From NCBI GenBank assembly GCA_004352715.1, contig SCFE01000075.1, forward strand, positions 1,234,649-1,298,648: 64,000 bases of DNA, written 5' to 3'. The notes beneath the pieces were generated by a model. It was not told the DNA's origin, ran no database searches, and was given only the letters and a program-made list of their open reading frames with translations. This document shows, one piece after another, positions 31,468-47,100 of the stretch (its first letter is position 1; each line of letters starts with the position of its first letter). This DNA is from Hofstenia miamia (lineage: Eukaryota > Xenacoelomorpha > Acoela). The position numbers and the translations under genes were made by a program.

Positions 31468-33732
31468 GGCAATTAACTTAACTTTTTCTTATTTGGGCAC
31501 TAGATCTAAGAGATCACTTACTCATACAAGGTTGTAGTGTATTAGATATACTCACAATCATATTTTGAAATAGATGGTAAGATTTCAATACATATAGTAA
31601 GTATGAAAGTTTTTAAGACAGTGAAAGTTAAACTGTTAGTTTTCCATGGAAAGGTGATGTTTGATTCATTATATTCTTGGACAGGTTGTCAACCTTGCCA
31701 CAGATATTACAATATCATCTGATTGGTTTTTCCATCAAGGAACATATTGGTAGTTAACATGTATTAATTCCAATTTGCAACTGATACATGAATCCAAAAT
31801 TTTCATTAGATTGGTTATTTATCTTGCTATTGCTGATAATACAGTACACTATTGAATTTTTATCCATTGAAACTGATACAATACTTTTTATTTTTCTTCA
31901 GCAGAGGAGTTACAATCGCATAAAGAGGTGCGTATATTAGACTTNCAACATCGTTTATTATCGAAATATATAGTTTTAATATTTTATTACTTTGCATATC
32001 GGTAAAACAGGGCATATACTATCTAAGATACTAAAAGTGGGTTTAAAAATATTGTATTAATTACCAATCAAAACAAGGCACATAATACATAAATCACCTA
32101 AGCTTAATGTAAAAATCAAATTCAAGCTTGTACACATATACCATCATGAATAGTAAGGTTTTTACCATTCTGAAAGAGGAAATTGAATTTCTAATGTTTT
32201 GTAATGCGTTAAAGCTTTTGTTTTCAAATATATGTTCATTTTGATGGTTGTTTCTTGATCTGCTATTAGAAAACGATTTTCTTCAAAAAATATATTTTAA
32301 TAAGTCTAATAACAGATATTGCTATACAGAATAATGGCTATCTGCCATCATTTTGCACATTGTTTTCATTTTCAAATAAATGGATGATTAATGTAAAATT
32401 CAAAATGTAACTCAATCACATACATTTTTTGAGCTTGGATCTTTCAATGCACAAAGCTATAGTAGAATCTTCCAATTTGTTTGTGCTTGTGTCAAAGCTC
32501 ATATTTAAGTAAAAAATTACTCTAGAAGTACTTTATATTCAACAGTCGGAGCCTTAGCCTTATAGAGATTAAAAATTATTGCTGAAAAATCGTAAATATN
32601 GGCAATTAACTTAACTTTTTCTTATTTGGGCACTAGATCTAAGAGATCACTTACTCATACAAGGTTGTAGTGTATTAGATATACTCACAATCATATTTTG
32701 AAATAGATGGTAAGATTTCAATACATATAGTAAGTATGAAAGTTTTTAAGACAGTGAAAGTTAAACTGTTAGTTTTCCATGGAAAGGTGATGTTTGATTC
32801 ATTATATTCTTGGACAGGTTGTCAACCTTGCCACAGATATTACAATATCATCTGATTGGTTTTTCCATCAAGGAACATATTGGTAGTTAACATGTATTAA
32901 TTCCAATTTGCAACTGATACATGAATCCAAAATTTTCATTAGATTGGTTATTTATCTTGCTATTGCTGATAATACAGTACACTATTGAATTTTTATCCAT
33001 TGAAACTGATACAATACTTTTTATTTTTCTTCAGCAGAGGAGTTACAATCGCATAAAGAGGTGCGTATATTAGACTTTCAACATCGTTTATTATCGAAAT
33101 ATATAGTTTTAATATTTTATTACTTTGCATATCGGTAAAACAGGGCATATACTATCTAAGATACTAAAAGTGGGTTTAAAAATATTGTATTAATTACCAA
33201 TCAAAACAAGGCACATAATACATAAATCACCTAAGCTTAATGTAAAAATCAAATTCAAGCTTGTACACATATACCATCATGAATAGTAAGGTTTTTACCA
33301 TTCTGAAAGAGGAAATTGAATTTCTAATGTTTTGTAATGCGTTAAAGCTTTTGTTTTCAAATATATGTTCATTTTGATGGTTGTTTCTTGATCTGCTATT
33401 AGAAAACGATTTTCTTCAAAAAATATATTTTAATAAGTCTAATAACAGATATTGCTATACAGAATAATGGCTATCTGCCATCATTTTGCACATTGTTTTC
33501 ATTTTCAAATAAATGGATGATTAATGTAAAATTCAAAATGTAACTCAATCACATACATTTTTTGAGCTTGGATCTTTCAATGCACAAAGCTATAGTAGAA
33601 TCTTCCAATTTGTTTGTGCTTGTGTCAAAGCTCATATTTAAGTAAAAAATTACTCTAGAAGTACTTTATATTCAACAGTCGGAGCCTTAGCCTTATAGAG
33701 ATTAAAAATTATTGCTGAAAAATCGTAAATAT
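31468..33732. repeat. 1.13-kb direct duplication joined at a single N (32600)
   Basis: Positions 31468-32599 and 32601-33732 are the same sequence, apart from one N at 31945 in the left copy. There is no coding content in either. Near-perfect identity and the N at the join suggest an assembly artefact rather than a biological tandem repeat. Confidence 0.9.
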
Positions 33733-36700
33733 TTTTAATGAGCTACAAAAAACAAAATTTTGTTTTACCATAATTTATGAGCAACCTCTGCCTTCTGAAA
33801 TATCTCGTTGATTTTTTGCAATTTGTTGCTCTTGAATCACTTTCCAATCATGCATCGATTTATTACCATTGAATATACAGGTATCATCGTTGGATTAAAT
33901 TACAATCAGGTATCAAATGCATTTCGTTTACATATTCACACAAAAAAGAAGGAATTAGTTTTTCATTGAGGAGCAGCATTGTTAACAAGTAACCAATCTG
34001 CTATTGCAAGAAAAATTCACATGATAATTTTATATCAGTTATGCTGATTAATCGAATTTAAGCAAACCATAGCTACAAATTTATTTGCATCCGATGATTA
34101 TTTACATTTTTCTGTATCATTTCGGAGGGCATCAGTAGTTGCGAAATTTTTTTGAAGTCTAATGTGAGTACGTGACAATAGGCTGTGCTTATTTAAGTAT
34201 TCCGTGATTTGATTATACAATAATCGCTCAAATATTTCGCTTATTTGGGATGTAATTGATATTTGTCAATGGTATTTCGCAAGTGAATTTTCCTTAAAAA
34301 ATGGGAAACTTTTAAAGAATCTCGAATGTAGTTATTTTTTATGCATTTGTTAAGTATATAAACACAGTGGAGTGGCAATTATCTACATTGATTTTAAGTT
34401 CGGATGGAGAAATTTTCCAAAGTCCACTTGATTTGTTGAGTTTAAGTTTATGAACGTTTTAAACTTGTTATGAGACGGAAATATAATTCGGATTGAAAAT
34501 ATTTTAGTCGATTTGTTTCAATACTTAACTATATGATCATTCGTAGTTTCTTTCCTAGAGTTAAAAAGTTTTGTTTAATTCATTAGAAATTTTATAGGTA
34601 TCTGTAAGAAAAAATTCAATTTGTATTTTAATAGCATCAATAGGTACATTATGATTTGCATTTCGTACTATTTCTGATCTCATGAGTTATCCTCCATGTT
34701 GACTTTTGACTTGGTAAATAAAGGAACTCATTCCTAATGTATTCGTTGTAAGCCCAACTATTTTCAATGTGGGAGACATTTTTAATTTTTTTATAGGTGT
34801 ATGCAAAAATGTTTCTATGAGCGTAAGAGTTCCTAAGCATTCTATTTGCGATATTTTTTCGCCAATCAAGTCAATACTTTACAAAAGTCAATTTTCCAAG
34901 GTTTATCTACAATTTGTTAGAATTTGATTTAATCATTACATTTATTATGCTATTTAAAGGTATTTTCACTTTTTTAGATAGTAACAATATTCCGAATTCT
35001 GAATAGCTTGTCTTATCTTATAAATGTAAAGTTTTTATTCAGATTGTAAAGATCGGAGTTTCTCCAACCAAACACTCAAACTGAAAATTCTTAGTTCAGG
35101 CACCAACCTTCCCGATGTTCAAAAATGGAGATTTTAACTAAATCAAAAATCGATTTTGGAATTTCCAAAAATATGCCCTTGAATGCAAAAGTTATGTTAT
35201 TGGATTTTTTGTGCTGAGGTACAATCTTTGTTAAGTGAGACTGCCGACGTCAATATTTGCTTAATCCTTTACTGCCCAAGCACAAATGCATTTATTTAAA
35301 AATTATAAAAGATGTACTATGTAGTGCTAAGCGATGTATCTAAAACATCTCTGTAGAAAAATCGATGGCATTTTGTAGTCTTGTGTGAATTGAAAATTTT
35401 TTCATGTATGGTATTAGCTATTGAGCAAATAAAAATATTGGGTTGAAGAATGTCAGAGAGAGCTCTAAAATTGATGCGCCATATATAGCACACTATGCCT
35501 TTAAGGGTTAACTTTCTGTTGTCGTTAGCCTTAGACATAATAAAGGCTACGTGCGCTTAAAAAACTTATAGCTTTTTTTGAGTACAAAGTTTGAGCAGTG
35601 CTGTAATAGCTTATGAATTGAATTTTGTGATTAACTTCGGGGAGCTTTTGAGATTAAATAATAAGTCTATTAATTTTTTATTTCTTTGACTCTTCCTTAA
35701 ATAATAATGATGCAATTTATATTCTAATTGTTAAGAAATAAATAAATTTATTTAAATGCCTTACCTATGGTATATACTACTTCTAGGTAAGATTTCATTA
35801 ATAACCATATCATTTAAATTAAATCTCAAATACTAAGTTTCAGCCAAGCTAAAAATTTCAATTTTAGTTTTGAAACTATCCTGGGAATTTTTTTTCTGTT
35901 TGCTTTAATAAATGATTGATAATTCAAAATGTAAGATGCAGTGAGGTCGATTAAAGTACTGATTTTCCATATTTTAGGGCAATTGTGTTAAATATCGTTA
36001 ATTTATATGCCGATAGCTTTCGTAATGAAAAAAACTTAACAAAATAGAATTGATGTCATAACCTTTATGAATTTTTTAAATCTGAGACAATATTCGTTTA
36101 ACATTTAAAATTTCAGCAAAAAAATTTGTCCTATTTTTTAAAAGCCTCAATTGCAGTTAAGACATCTTACATATACCCAACAGTTACAGGAGTATAGAAA
36201 CCACTACGCAATTTTGAGCAAATAATGATAACAAATTGATAACTTAGATTTGTGCGTATGCAGTTCACTATGGGAACGTTTTAAAAGACAAACAGTTTTT
36301 CCAAATTTACAAAGAATTTTCTCCAATCCTATTTCCAAATTTCAAAATCTTGGGGCATGGGTAGGTCTATTGGGGAACATACTTTAATGCAATATTGAAA
36401 ATTTCTCTTAGAGCTTATTGATGTGACAGAGATTGTTGAATAGATTAATAAGTTTTCTTAGAAAATTTCGAATTTTTGAAAAGATTTAAAATTGCGCAAA
36501 GTCTGAGGATTCGCAACTATACGCCTCAATGGGAAAGAGCCAACACAGGGATTTAGGAAGAAAAAGCAAGAAGAGACTCTCCTCAATCCCGTGGTGCTTT
36601 CAGATTTTGCACACCATTAATAGTTTTTGTGCTGCAAGCGTTTAAAAATTTTTTTATAGGACCATGAAAATTTTTTAAAAATCCCGAGGTTGTTTAAGAT

Positions 36701-37775
36701 TAAGCAAATTTTATGATATTTGACAAAAAAATTCTTCAATTTTTCAGTTTGTTAGACCAAATTTAGGTGCATATAAAACTTTATAAAGCAGTCAATACAC
36801 TGAATTTGGAAAACTTAAGATTCAATTAATAAATTATATTGCATTGACTGCATTTGTATTCCAATTGGTTAGAAGCTATACTGAATCTATAGCAGAAATT
36901 TCTTAACAATTGAGTATGGAGGCATGCTACTCCTTGGGTTCTCCCTTCTGATAGTGGTAGTAGACTTAGTTCAGTGTTTACTCAAATGATAAACGTTTTC
37001 AAAATAATAAAGCCGCAACTCACTCGCTTATAATCCACAAAATGGTGAGTGTACGCTGAATGCTAAGCAAATATCTAAAATGTATTATGAAAAATTGGAG
37101 GTTCTTATATATCAGAAGTTGCTTTTTTTTGTTAGCAAATTATCACTATTTAATAGTTTATATTGTGGGTCACCTACCTATCCATTTGGCTGGCCTAAAT
37201 GCAATAGAGAATAAAAAATTTCCATTCACTAATAAGGTCTTGACAGTTTGTGTCAACTAAAGAAGAATAACTTATTGTTTTTAAGGATCTTTATTGTAAT
37301 TTTAATAAAAACATTAGAGTAAAAGAGATATAATTCGCTCAACTTGAGAATCGTTATATTACAAAAATTCCCTTTGCCATGCCCAAAAATTTAAAAATAA
37401 TCAAAAATAGATACAAAAGATCAATGCAAACAAGTCTAACACCAAAGATGACTGCAAAAATCAACATAAATTATGCCTATAATCAACGTTTATTTGTATA
37501 ACAATATCTTTTAATAAAATAGGGCAATTTAGATATAATTTCTGCGTTTTAAAATTAGAATGCAATATATTAATAACGACATTGTATTATATTTCCTTGG
37601 ATAGTAAATTTAAAATTTTTTTTATCAATTAGTAGTTTTTTTGCAGATTATGCAACTGAGCAAAGGATTTAAATTTGATGCATTTGCTTCAAGCATCACA
37701 AAGTGTTGTGTTGCATACAGCATACAAAGCACTCATATGAATATATGTTAATTTACATTAGCTTCAATTTTTTAG
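33733..37775. other. AT-rich sequence upstream of the receptor exons
   Basis: The missing N-terminal exon(s) of the Cys-loop receptor should lie here or further left. One weak candidate ends at 37044 before a good donor (GTGAGT); its last codons (AYNPQN) would join exon 1 in phase and recall the YNP motif near the start of nicotinic subunits, but its 5' border is not clear. Otherwise nothing is recognisable. Confidence 0.4.
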
Positions 37776-37915
37776 GTTATGAAGGCTTTGCCTTAACTGT
37801 TCAAGAGAAAAATCTGACGGATTATGTCACAACACGCATCAGTACGCATGCTGTGCCTGACATTTTGAACAGAGATGTATTTCTGGCGTTGCGAGTGACT
37901 CAGATTCTTAATGTG
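37776..37915 (+). CDS. Cys-loop receptor exon (N-terminal ligand-domain strands)
   Basis: Follows TTTTTTAG (acceptor phase 1) and ends AATGTG before GTTAGT. Encodes GYEGFALTVQEKNL through FLALRVTQILNV, corresponding to the strand that ends in the qiidV motif of nicotinic subunits. Confidence 0.85.
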
Positions 37916-40900
37916 GTTAGTATTCAACATCAATTCATAGTTGATAACTATCAATAAATATTGAAATTCATTGCGAAATTTTACAATTTAACAAAACTTT
38001 CACTTTAAACAGGGTGCATATGTTTACTTAGTACCAGTTCAACATTATAATGCAGGATTTTGATTGGCAAAGCATACAAAGCTGTATTGCATAATGCTAT
38101 CATATTTGATATCGATAATCTATTAACTAATATTTCGAACCATTGGGATCAGGAATTTTAAGTAAACTGTTTTAATGAATCACTAAGCTCTTATTAAACG
38201 TCAGTAAATTCCTAGCTGTATGAAGATGTCAATAGAAAATTAAGAAATCATTTAATATTATATTGAGGAGAGGTATTGATATACAAATTTAAATTGCACT
38301 ACTGAGTTAAACAGTTTTAAGGAGCTAAAATAAGAAAAATTAAATAATTTTTTTCAGTTTTAGAGAGAAATTAAGGTTCAATGATTACAGTGTATTTTCA
38401 TATGATAACCTTCTTTCTTTTTACTCATTTTGTATAAACTGTCTTAGATTTTCAATGATTTTTTAGTATTTTCTAAATTGATAGAATGCAGAGATACAAT
38501 AAGATAAGAGATTTTTAGCTTAGATAACTGTTTACAGTTATATAATTCAAATGAATAACGCAATTAATGCCACAAAATATCTTCTACAAAAATCTTGTTC
38601 TTAAATTATTTTAACTGAATTTCAGAGGCACATATGAGTTTGTCAACAATTGCATTTAAATATACATCGGGTGCAACTCCGTTATTGGCTACATTCTTTC
38701 TGATACATTTGCAAGTTGAAGTTTATTGCAGTCCACATCTCATCATATTCCTTTGCAGTTGCTGATCAATTTTAAAATTGACCTCACGAAGCACAGCCGG
38801 TGACCACATAATATATAGAAATCTGCACATGTTTATAAGAACCCAGTTACACTAAAACTAATTTTAGCTCTTGCATTACATTTGAAAGATTTGTCTCTTC
38901 TTTAGCATCTCTCCTATATTCTAGACATTCAAAAATTTTAGGGAAGCATTTCAAACGTCGTCTGTTGTTAGTAACAGCATGTACCTCTCATCTGGAATCA
39001 GAGAGGACATCAAGACCCTCTCATTTCCAATGCAACTGTTGGGAAAAAAAGAATGTAACTGTTTCTTGACAGCAGTTCACAGATATTCACCCTGCCAAAT
39101 TTAGTAAATGAGCTGCACAGAACAAATGTATAGCAAACGTATTTACCTTCAGTTTTGTGCTGGATCCATTTATAATAGGCGAATATTTTATCAGAATTAT
39201 GATAAGTCTGGCTTCTAAATATTGAAAAGTCTAGATTTCAAGTTTAACTCAAGCACTGCAAGACCTGACTGGCCATCATGTCTCATTATTTACATATGAA
39301 CAGGTCATCCTATTTCTATAATTTCTTTGATATGATATTTGATGATGATGTTAAGACAATGTCTATTCCTGTGTAGCAAATTCTTAATGAAGTAAAATTT
39401 CAATATACTTCCTTAAGCAAAAACCTTTATTTTAATTGCATAATTGCATTGGATGGTACTTCTGATTCACTTGTAGTTCGGTCTGGAATTGGAAATTGTC
39501 CTAAAAAAAGGGTGCCATTTAATTGTTTTTCATTGTAGATGGGTTCTTTTATTTAGAAACATTTTCTGATAAACTTTATAGTTTATAGTTGTACTTCCCT
39601 AATGCAAAGAGAGAAATAAAAATACTGCAAATGATTTCGAAAAAATTGACAAGTTGATCTCAACACGATGGGTAGCAGCTTCATACAGAGCTGTTAAAGC
39701 ACTAATGCATAGTTATCTAGCATTGCATTGTTATTTCAAATCACAATCACTGAATAAGTTTAACTCTACCATTGACTTGGTAAAATGGATGGAATCTCTT
39801 GAACTCACGCAAATATCTCAGGAGAAATATACTTTCCTTCAACAGGTAGTTGATATGGGCATCCCACATAAGATCATTGGTGATACAGAAACACAGACTT
39901 TTGAGTGTGTAAACAAATTTGGGCTCAGTTTGTTGGTAGAATATTCGGCCCTCGGAGAACGGATTTCTTACATTTGCTCTTATCAAACAAGGTTGTTATC
40001 CATGGGCCCTATGGAGATATTGAGCAATTCTGAGGCTTAATTCAAGGGAAAACTTAGATACTGTATATCTTCGAACTTTGGCGTATGTTGTAACTAATCG
40101 GCTTAACTAAATTAATATGCCAAGTAAAAAAACGTGCCACAATAACGTCCCAATACATAATTCCTTGTGCTGTTAGCTGATACTCTAGTTGAAATTTCTC
40201 GAGAAACTTTAAGAACATTGATGTTTTGTCAATAAACAAATCTTTAATATAATTGAAGAATTATAAGAATTGAAGAATTTAGGAATGCACAAGATGGCTT
40301 TGATCTGTAACCAGGATAAAACAATGCAGAATTTTGGATGGGACCAGTGTCAACATTTCAAATTATATCGGGACTAAGTTTTTATAATATTTGCTATAGT
40401 ATTGAAACTTTTAGTTTTCTGCAGAAACAGGAATTGATGAATGGGAATAACACCAGCAGGACTGGTACTAAATCTCAGGGATTTGAATGATTTTGACATA
40501 TCGATCTCAAAACAGAACAAATATAACATGGGAACCAAAAGTATGTGTTCTTCAGCGTTTTTAACTGGGCATGCTTTGAAGTGAGCCAGGTATATCTAAT
40601 GCACTATTGTTTTTTTGTGTTTCAACACAGCATGCCACTACCGCTCCCGTTCATTAAAAGCATGCATTGTTAGTAAATGCAGACACAGTTGCAATTCTGG
40701 TGGGCTCACAGGTCACTAGTTCAAATACATGATAATAGATTAATTGATTGTTAGTACAGCAAAAAAATTGTGTGTAATTTTTAGAAAATGTCAACCTGAT
40801 TTCAAACACTAAGAACTTGGAACACAGAAGAGCTAGGAAGCACTTAATCAGTTGCAAAAATAGTATCAATTACTATTTCAAATAGTTGCTGATCAGTTAT

Positions 40901-43900
40901 TAAGTAAACTATTTAGTGACTTAGAATGTTAGATTTTTCGTAAACATTTTTAGAGAGAGGTTTTATATGTTTAATATTTTCATATTTAGGATGAAAAGTC
41001 CAACTCTTTCACAGTAAAGCTCTGGATCTATATTGTAAGTTCTTGGCTGCACTAAAAACAATTAACAAAACATACATGTGAGATTTTATATACAATCAGT
41101 GTTGCAGAATTACTTGAGAAGATTGTTAACATTGAATATTAATATATGCATTTATTTGCTGCTAATATTAAAATTTAGAATACTTAAATGTTTGTGGATT
41201 GAGAAAAATTATTTTTCATTTGTGTGTTTTTGCATTTTTGTGGTGTGTGAAGAGGTTACCTTCGAAATTCAAAGCCCACAAAGTAGGAATCATTTGCCAA
41301 AGGAAATTAAAAATTCAGTTCAATTTCAAAGCGCAGCTAAGAAAATATGATGCCATCCGCCTGGTATATCATGGCTATTTAAGAATATTATGATGGCAAT
41401 AGAAATTCTATTAGAAATTGAACGTCTTATATCTGTATTATTGCAATGAACCGGCTAAAGATTGTTTGTATTTGCATTGAATGTAATCAGAAATTCTTTG
41501 CATAAATTGGTGAAGTCTTTATTATAAATAATATGGTTAATATTTATAAAGTTATTTATTATGAGTTGGAATTAAGTGTTGAGAACCTGGTGGCTGCAGA
41601 GCAGCAGTTGATTTTAATTAACAGCATCCTCTTTATATTGAAAACTCTTACTATTATTGTCAAAATAGCAGAAATTTTTTACTCCTCTTGAATTTTTATT
41701 GTAGTAAAAAAATTTTTTGAATAATTGTTTGTTTATTAACACTTTGTCGATCGGTTTATTATGCTATTCAAAACTTTTGAATTAACCTGTTCTATGTTCA
41801 GCCATTTATTATGACCATTGTTTTCAAGAGAATCAATTGCTAATGAGCCGAAAATTTCGGTTCAAGTCCAGGTTTGCCCGTCGAGGGCCAGCACAATCCC
41901 AAATTGAGATCCAAATAGAAACCAAGCCCAGTTCGAATGCAAAAGAAACTGGTCAAGCCCCATCCAGGCCCAAAGTAATAATAAATGTTGTATAAGATTT
42001 AAAATTTTAATAGTCATTATTTTGCAATTGGGGATTATAACCAATTTCAACAAACTTGGTTTTTGTGTTTCCTACAGATGGTTTCAGAATAATCTGCTGT
42101 TAAGAATGATGTTCATGCAGATTTACATAGAAAATTTGCGAAGTGGGTAATATAATCTAAAAAAGGCAAGTAAACTAAAACTGCTTATACTAATTTCTTT
42201 GCATTGTCACAGTTGCAGTAATATACACTTATCAATAAAAAACCGGCGAAGGCCAATGACCTGGTCCAAGCCCAATGAGCCGTTTATCCCAATTGTAGCT
42301 CTGAGGGGAATTGCGAATTTACAAAATAATATTCAAAATTTCTAAGGTTTTCGGTTTAATAATATGTATAATTTATTTTGATTAATTTCATTTAGGGTTA
42401 TTATGTGACGTCTGCTTCTTGGAATCCTCACAATTACGAGAACATTAGCTTCTTAGCCTTTAGTGATGGTACATTTTGGAGTCCACGAGTTGAAATATAT
42501 AACATGTATTGCTACATTTTACTTACTGAATAATACTATATACATTTATACAGTATGTGGTAGAAAAACAATTTGCACAAGGCATTTTTTCAGGATTTTT
42601 GAAATAATTTGAACAAAATGACATGTGCAAGAAAACATCTAGTACTTCTTAGATTTTATAATAAGAAAAAATATTGTGAGGAACAGAATTTTAAAAGTTA
42701 TCATATTTTGATATCAGAATCTCGCTTATAATGACTGGTTCTACCCTATAAACCAACCTTCATCCCTACGCACACTGGATCATTACTTTTAGGGATAATA
42801 ACATATTTATGATTTCCTCTCTAAATATGCTCCTGAATTTACAAATTGTATATAATATTACTATGGAAACAGTATGTGTAATATGCTCAACCTGAATGCC
42901 ATGTAATCTCGCATGCATCATGAATTATTGAAAATGTGTTTTTAGGATATCTAGAGAATCAGTTACAACAAATGAACAATATGTTTACGATAATGGTCTT
43001 GTGCTGACCAAAGCTGTTTTTGTAAAAGCAAGCATATCCTGCTCCATTGATGTTACCTTGTTCCCAAATGATGCACAAAACTGCAGCATTGTGTAAGCAG
43101 AATTGAATTCCTATTTGTAATCTTTTTCAATAAGCTCCCAGAAAACAGATGTTAATCATTATGATTAATCCAAAATAATAATGTATTTGTTTTGAATTGG
43201 AAAAAAATCAGCAAAAAATGTTAATCAAGATATAAATTTGATCACATTTCTTAAATATAATCCATATTTATGTCTCTCACTACCTCTGATATTGAAGTAT
43301 TAACATGTCTGCAAATATCTTATTAGAACTTTTGCTGAAGAAAATCCTTGAAAGAAAGTAATATTATTGTTAGATTTTTAAGTTTAATAAATTTCAGATA
43401 GATCATTACATTCAAGACAAGAGAAAAGAGCATTTAAACTCACTAAAATTTGTTTCACACCTAATTTGGCAAACTTTTCTATATGCGCAAGTACTATTAT
43501 GCTAAAAACTTTGGTGTAATCCTAAATATTTTCTCCATTCCCACTGTTCACAATCAATAAGCAATAATCTCTAAATATCAACGTAAACTTTTTTAAACTT
43601 GAAAATGTAATATTAAGAAAGAAATTATATATATATATAATAAACATAGAAAATAATCAACTTTTTAGCAAATCTGCAATTAAATGGAAATTTTCTACGT
43701 TAATATTTATTTTGAGCTTCTTTAAACCATTCTGAATTCAATGTCACATAAATTTTTGTTTGTGTACATGTATAGTAGCAAAAGAAGAAATATGATTAGT
43801 TTATCATTGCTCTATAAATTCATGAATATATATTTAGAGCTACTCAATTGATGATGGGCAACAACACATACAAATTGCTTCATTATCCTAACTATACAAT

Positions 43901-44089
43901 ATTACATTATGAATATGTTCCTAACGACCAATGGCAACTGCTTAGACCAATATCAGTAACAGAAAGATCTGTAAGATCCTCAACAGATTTCTTCTATAAA
44001 GTGATACATTTTGAACTTCAAATTAAGAGGCGGCCAACATATTATAATCGAGTTTTAGTCTATCCTACAATTTCAATCGCTGGTAATTT

Positions 44090-44128
<39 letters not shown>

Positions 44129-47100
44129 ATCCATATTTTTACAGTGTAATGTCATGAAAAACTATCTTGTAAAGTCGCAAATTTACTCGCTTTTAAGTAG
44201 TCATTTAAGTGTGTGCTGATAAGTAATTATAAATGATAAAAAATCAGCTGAAACAGCCGGAATAAACATCAGCACATTCAAGAAGAAATAATATCATATA
44301 ATATCTTCAATTTTAAAAAGTGATTCTTGGGTTTACCAAAATATTCATCAACCCCAATTGCACTGACGTCACTCCAATCTGAAATATTAGTAATTACATT
44401 CTAATTGATATATTAACCTCTTAAAAGTCTTGACGTCCCCATAAAAAAATCTTAAACGCTTATAGCTCAATCTAAAAGCACCATGTGATAGAAAAGAGTT
44501 GCCTCTTCCTTTATCGCTCTTAAACCGTGACCCAGACCTGTCCTATCAACACGCGCTGCTGCTATTCAATGGGGTTGCAAACATCAAAAAACAATCAAAA
44601 GTTCTTTGTTGCTTCCATGTTCTCAAAACCTTATAAACTTGGGTCACCCAAAGGTGCCGGCAGAAGGGGTCAAGCCCCCTATATGCACTATATAGCAATG
44701 ATTGTTTATCTATTCTATTTTAGGATTAAGTAAGAATATATCAAATCTGTTAACAGCAAAAAGGTTGCTGTTTGCTGTTAAAAGCTTTTTTAGCTGATAA
44801 CAACAAAATGAGAAGACCTGGTGATGTACGATTACGGGTATTACCCGCGGGTACTCTATTTTACCACTCACCAAAAAAGTTTTGCAATTAAATATTTAAA
44901 ATTTCTAAACATTCAGGAAAAACCTAAAAAAGCAAACCCTCTAAACTATAAATATTAAATCAATATAATTATATTTTTCAAAAAATATAGCTAAAAATAA
45001 AAATATTTACTCAAGATACTTTGGTTGCCATATAAATCCATTGATTAGTTGCATGGTCATCATCGTAAGCTTGTAGGCAAATCACTCAGTTCACATTGGG
45101 ATTACAACATCATCCAATGTTTCTAAGTATCTGAAATGGGTAAATTCATTATTTTCAACAATTTGCGTCCACTGGATCGGGATACTTCAACAGGAACAGG
45201 GAATACAAATAAATCACTTAAAACTGTACAAGTACTCTGGGATATATCTCAGTCTTCCGGTGACAAATTGATTCGTCCTCAGCTCAAGAAGTATACAAAA
45301 CATTCCGAGTGAAATTCACGTCCTCGTTCTTTTGTTTCTCATTGGTACAATAAGCCCGATTGCTTGAAATACTCACAGGAAAAAGATGCCATTGCTTTCC
45401 ATGTCGCCACTTCAGTTTGTTAGCTCACGGCAATGCTGATGATTCCTTTACCAAGATAGCATTCAGAAGATGGACAAAAGCCCATGAAAAAGATTCTGGG
45501 TTTGACAAGCACGCGAGGAGCCATTCCCATTAATCGGCCGTTATAGTGTGGAAAGATTATCTCCGCTCAAAAGAGCTAAACACCTATGTTGTTCAAATTC
45601 TAGATGAGGCATATAGGACAAAAGTTCGTGAAAATTGCCATTACATAAAAACAATAGGTGAACGCAAAATCAAACGCAAAGAATGCATTGTGAAGGAGAC
45701 GACGAAAACAAACCAGCAATGTGCGAAAGCTTTTGAAATTTGTTGCAAGGCATTACCCCATTATTGCTGACAGGATTAAAGATGGTCCCAAAAATGAAGA
45801 GAGTACATCTGCGGCGATTCAGAATGAAATATATCAAACATTGGCTACTATGGTCTCTGACGAAATAATTAAAGATGTTACGTCTTGTTGATTTTCTCTT
45901 CCTGGCTGACGAATGCAAGGATGTAAGTATGAGTGAACAACTGTCTATCATAATCCGTTTTACAGGAAAACGTGCAAGACTGTTCTGTAAAACTCATAGC
46001 AATGAAGAATGTAGATGCTGAGTCTATGGCATCAGCTATTCTCGAGCAACCTTCTAATTTTGGACTGGATTACAAATCTCGGTTGGTTAGCATTGGTTTT
46101 GATGGAGCATCCGCAATGAGTGGAAAGTTTTCGGATGTGCAAAAGAGAATACGTTACAAAGCACCTTATGCTTATTATGTCCATTACTATTCTCAGAGAC
46201 TGAATTTAGTTTTAATTGATTCAACAAAAGTCCTTCCTGAAACAGATGACATTTTATGTAATTGAAAAACTATACCTATTTGTAAGTAATTCAGTTGTCC
46301 ACGAAAAATTTATCGACATTCAAAAAGAAATGTCTCCCGGTGAGAAGGTGAAAGAACTACAGCACTTAAGTGCGACTCGATGGTGGTGTTGATCAAAGTC
46401 ATGTTCAAATGTTCTTTCACGATTTGTTTGCATCATGAGGTTATTATAAGAGGGGGAGGTTGGTGAACAAGATTTTGATGCCAGAGCAGTTGATGCTCGA
46501 GGACTGAAAGCACAAATCGACAAAAATTTCGTAACACTTGTTTTTATTCATAGATGTTCTTGAGAAAGTGAAGAGAGTGTCGGAATATTTGCAGAGCAAA
46601 GCGATGGATTTAGCTAGAGCTACCGACCTCATTGATAGTCTACATAGAGAACACCAAAGTATACGAAATTCCGATGAACTAGAACTGTACAACACTAAAT
46701 CGGAAAGACTTTGTGATGAGTTTCAAATAACATCCACCATCAGAAGGAAAAGAAATGTTCCAAGTCGTCTTCATGAATATCATATAATGGAGACTATCAG
46801 CAGCCAAAGTGCTGTCAGTAGGCCTAATCCTATCTTGCTTAGTGTACTACAGGACTCAATGACAGATTTTCAAACCACAATCGGATTAATTTCTCGATAT
46901 TACACTCCTTGTTGGATTTTGTGTTAAGTATGACGTGAATGCAGACGACATCATTCACGAAATCCCTCTGATAAAGAAAACTATCGATAAAAGAGAAAAG
47001 AGACTATCATCAGCACTTGTACTATTTATGTTCTTAGCGCCATACAAGGATGCTTTCGATTCTGTGTATTCCCTAGCGCTAATAGCTGTTACTCTGCCAC

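Noticed and set aside
41855-41875. B-box-like GGTTCAAGTCC, possible tRNA
   Set aside because: Flanking bases do not form a T-arm stem, and no acceptor or anticodon arm can be drawn.
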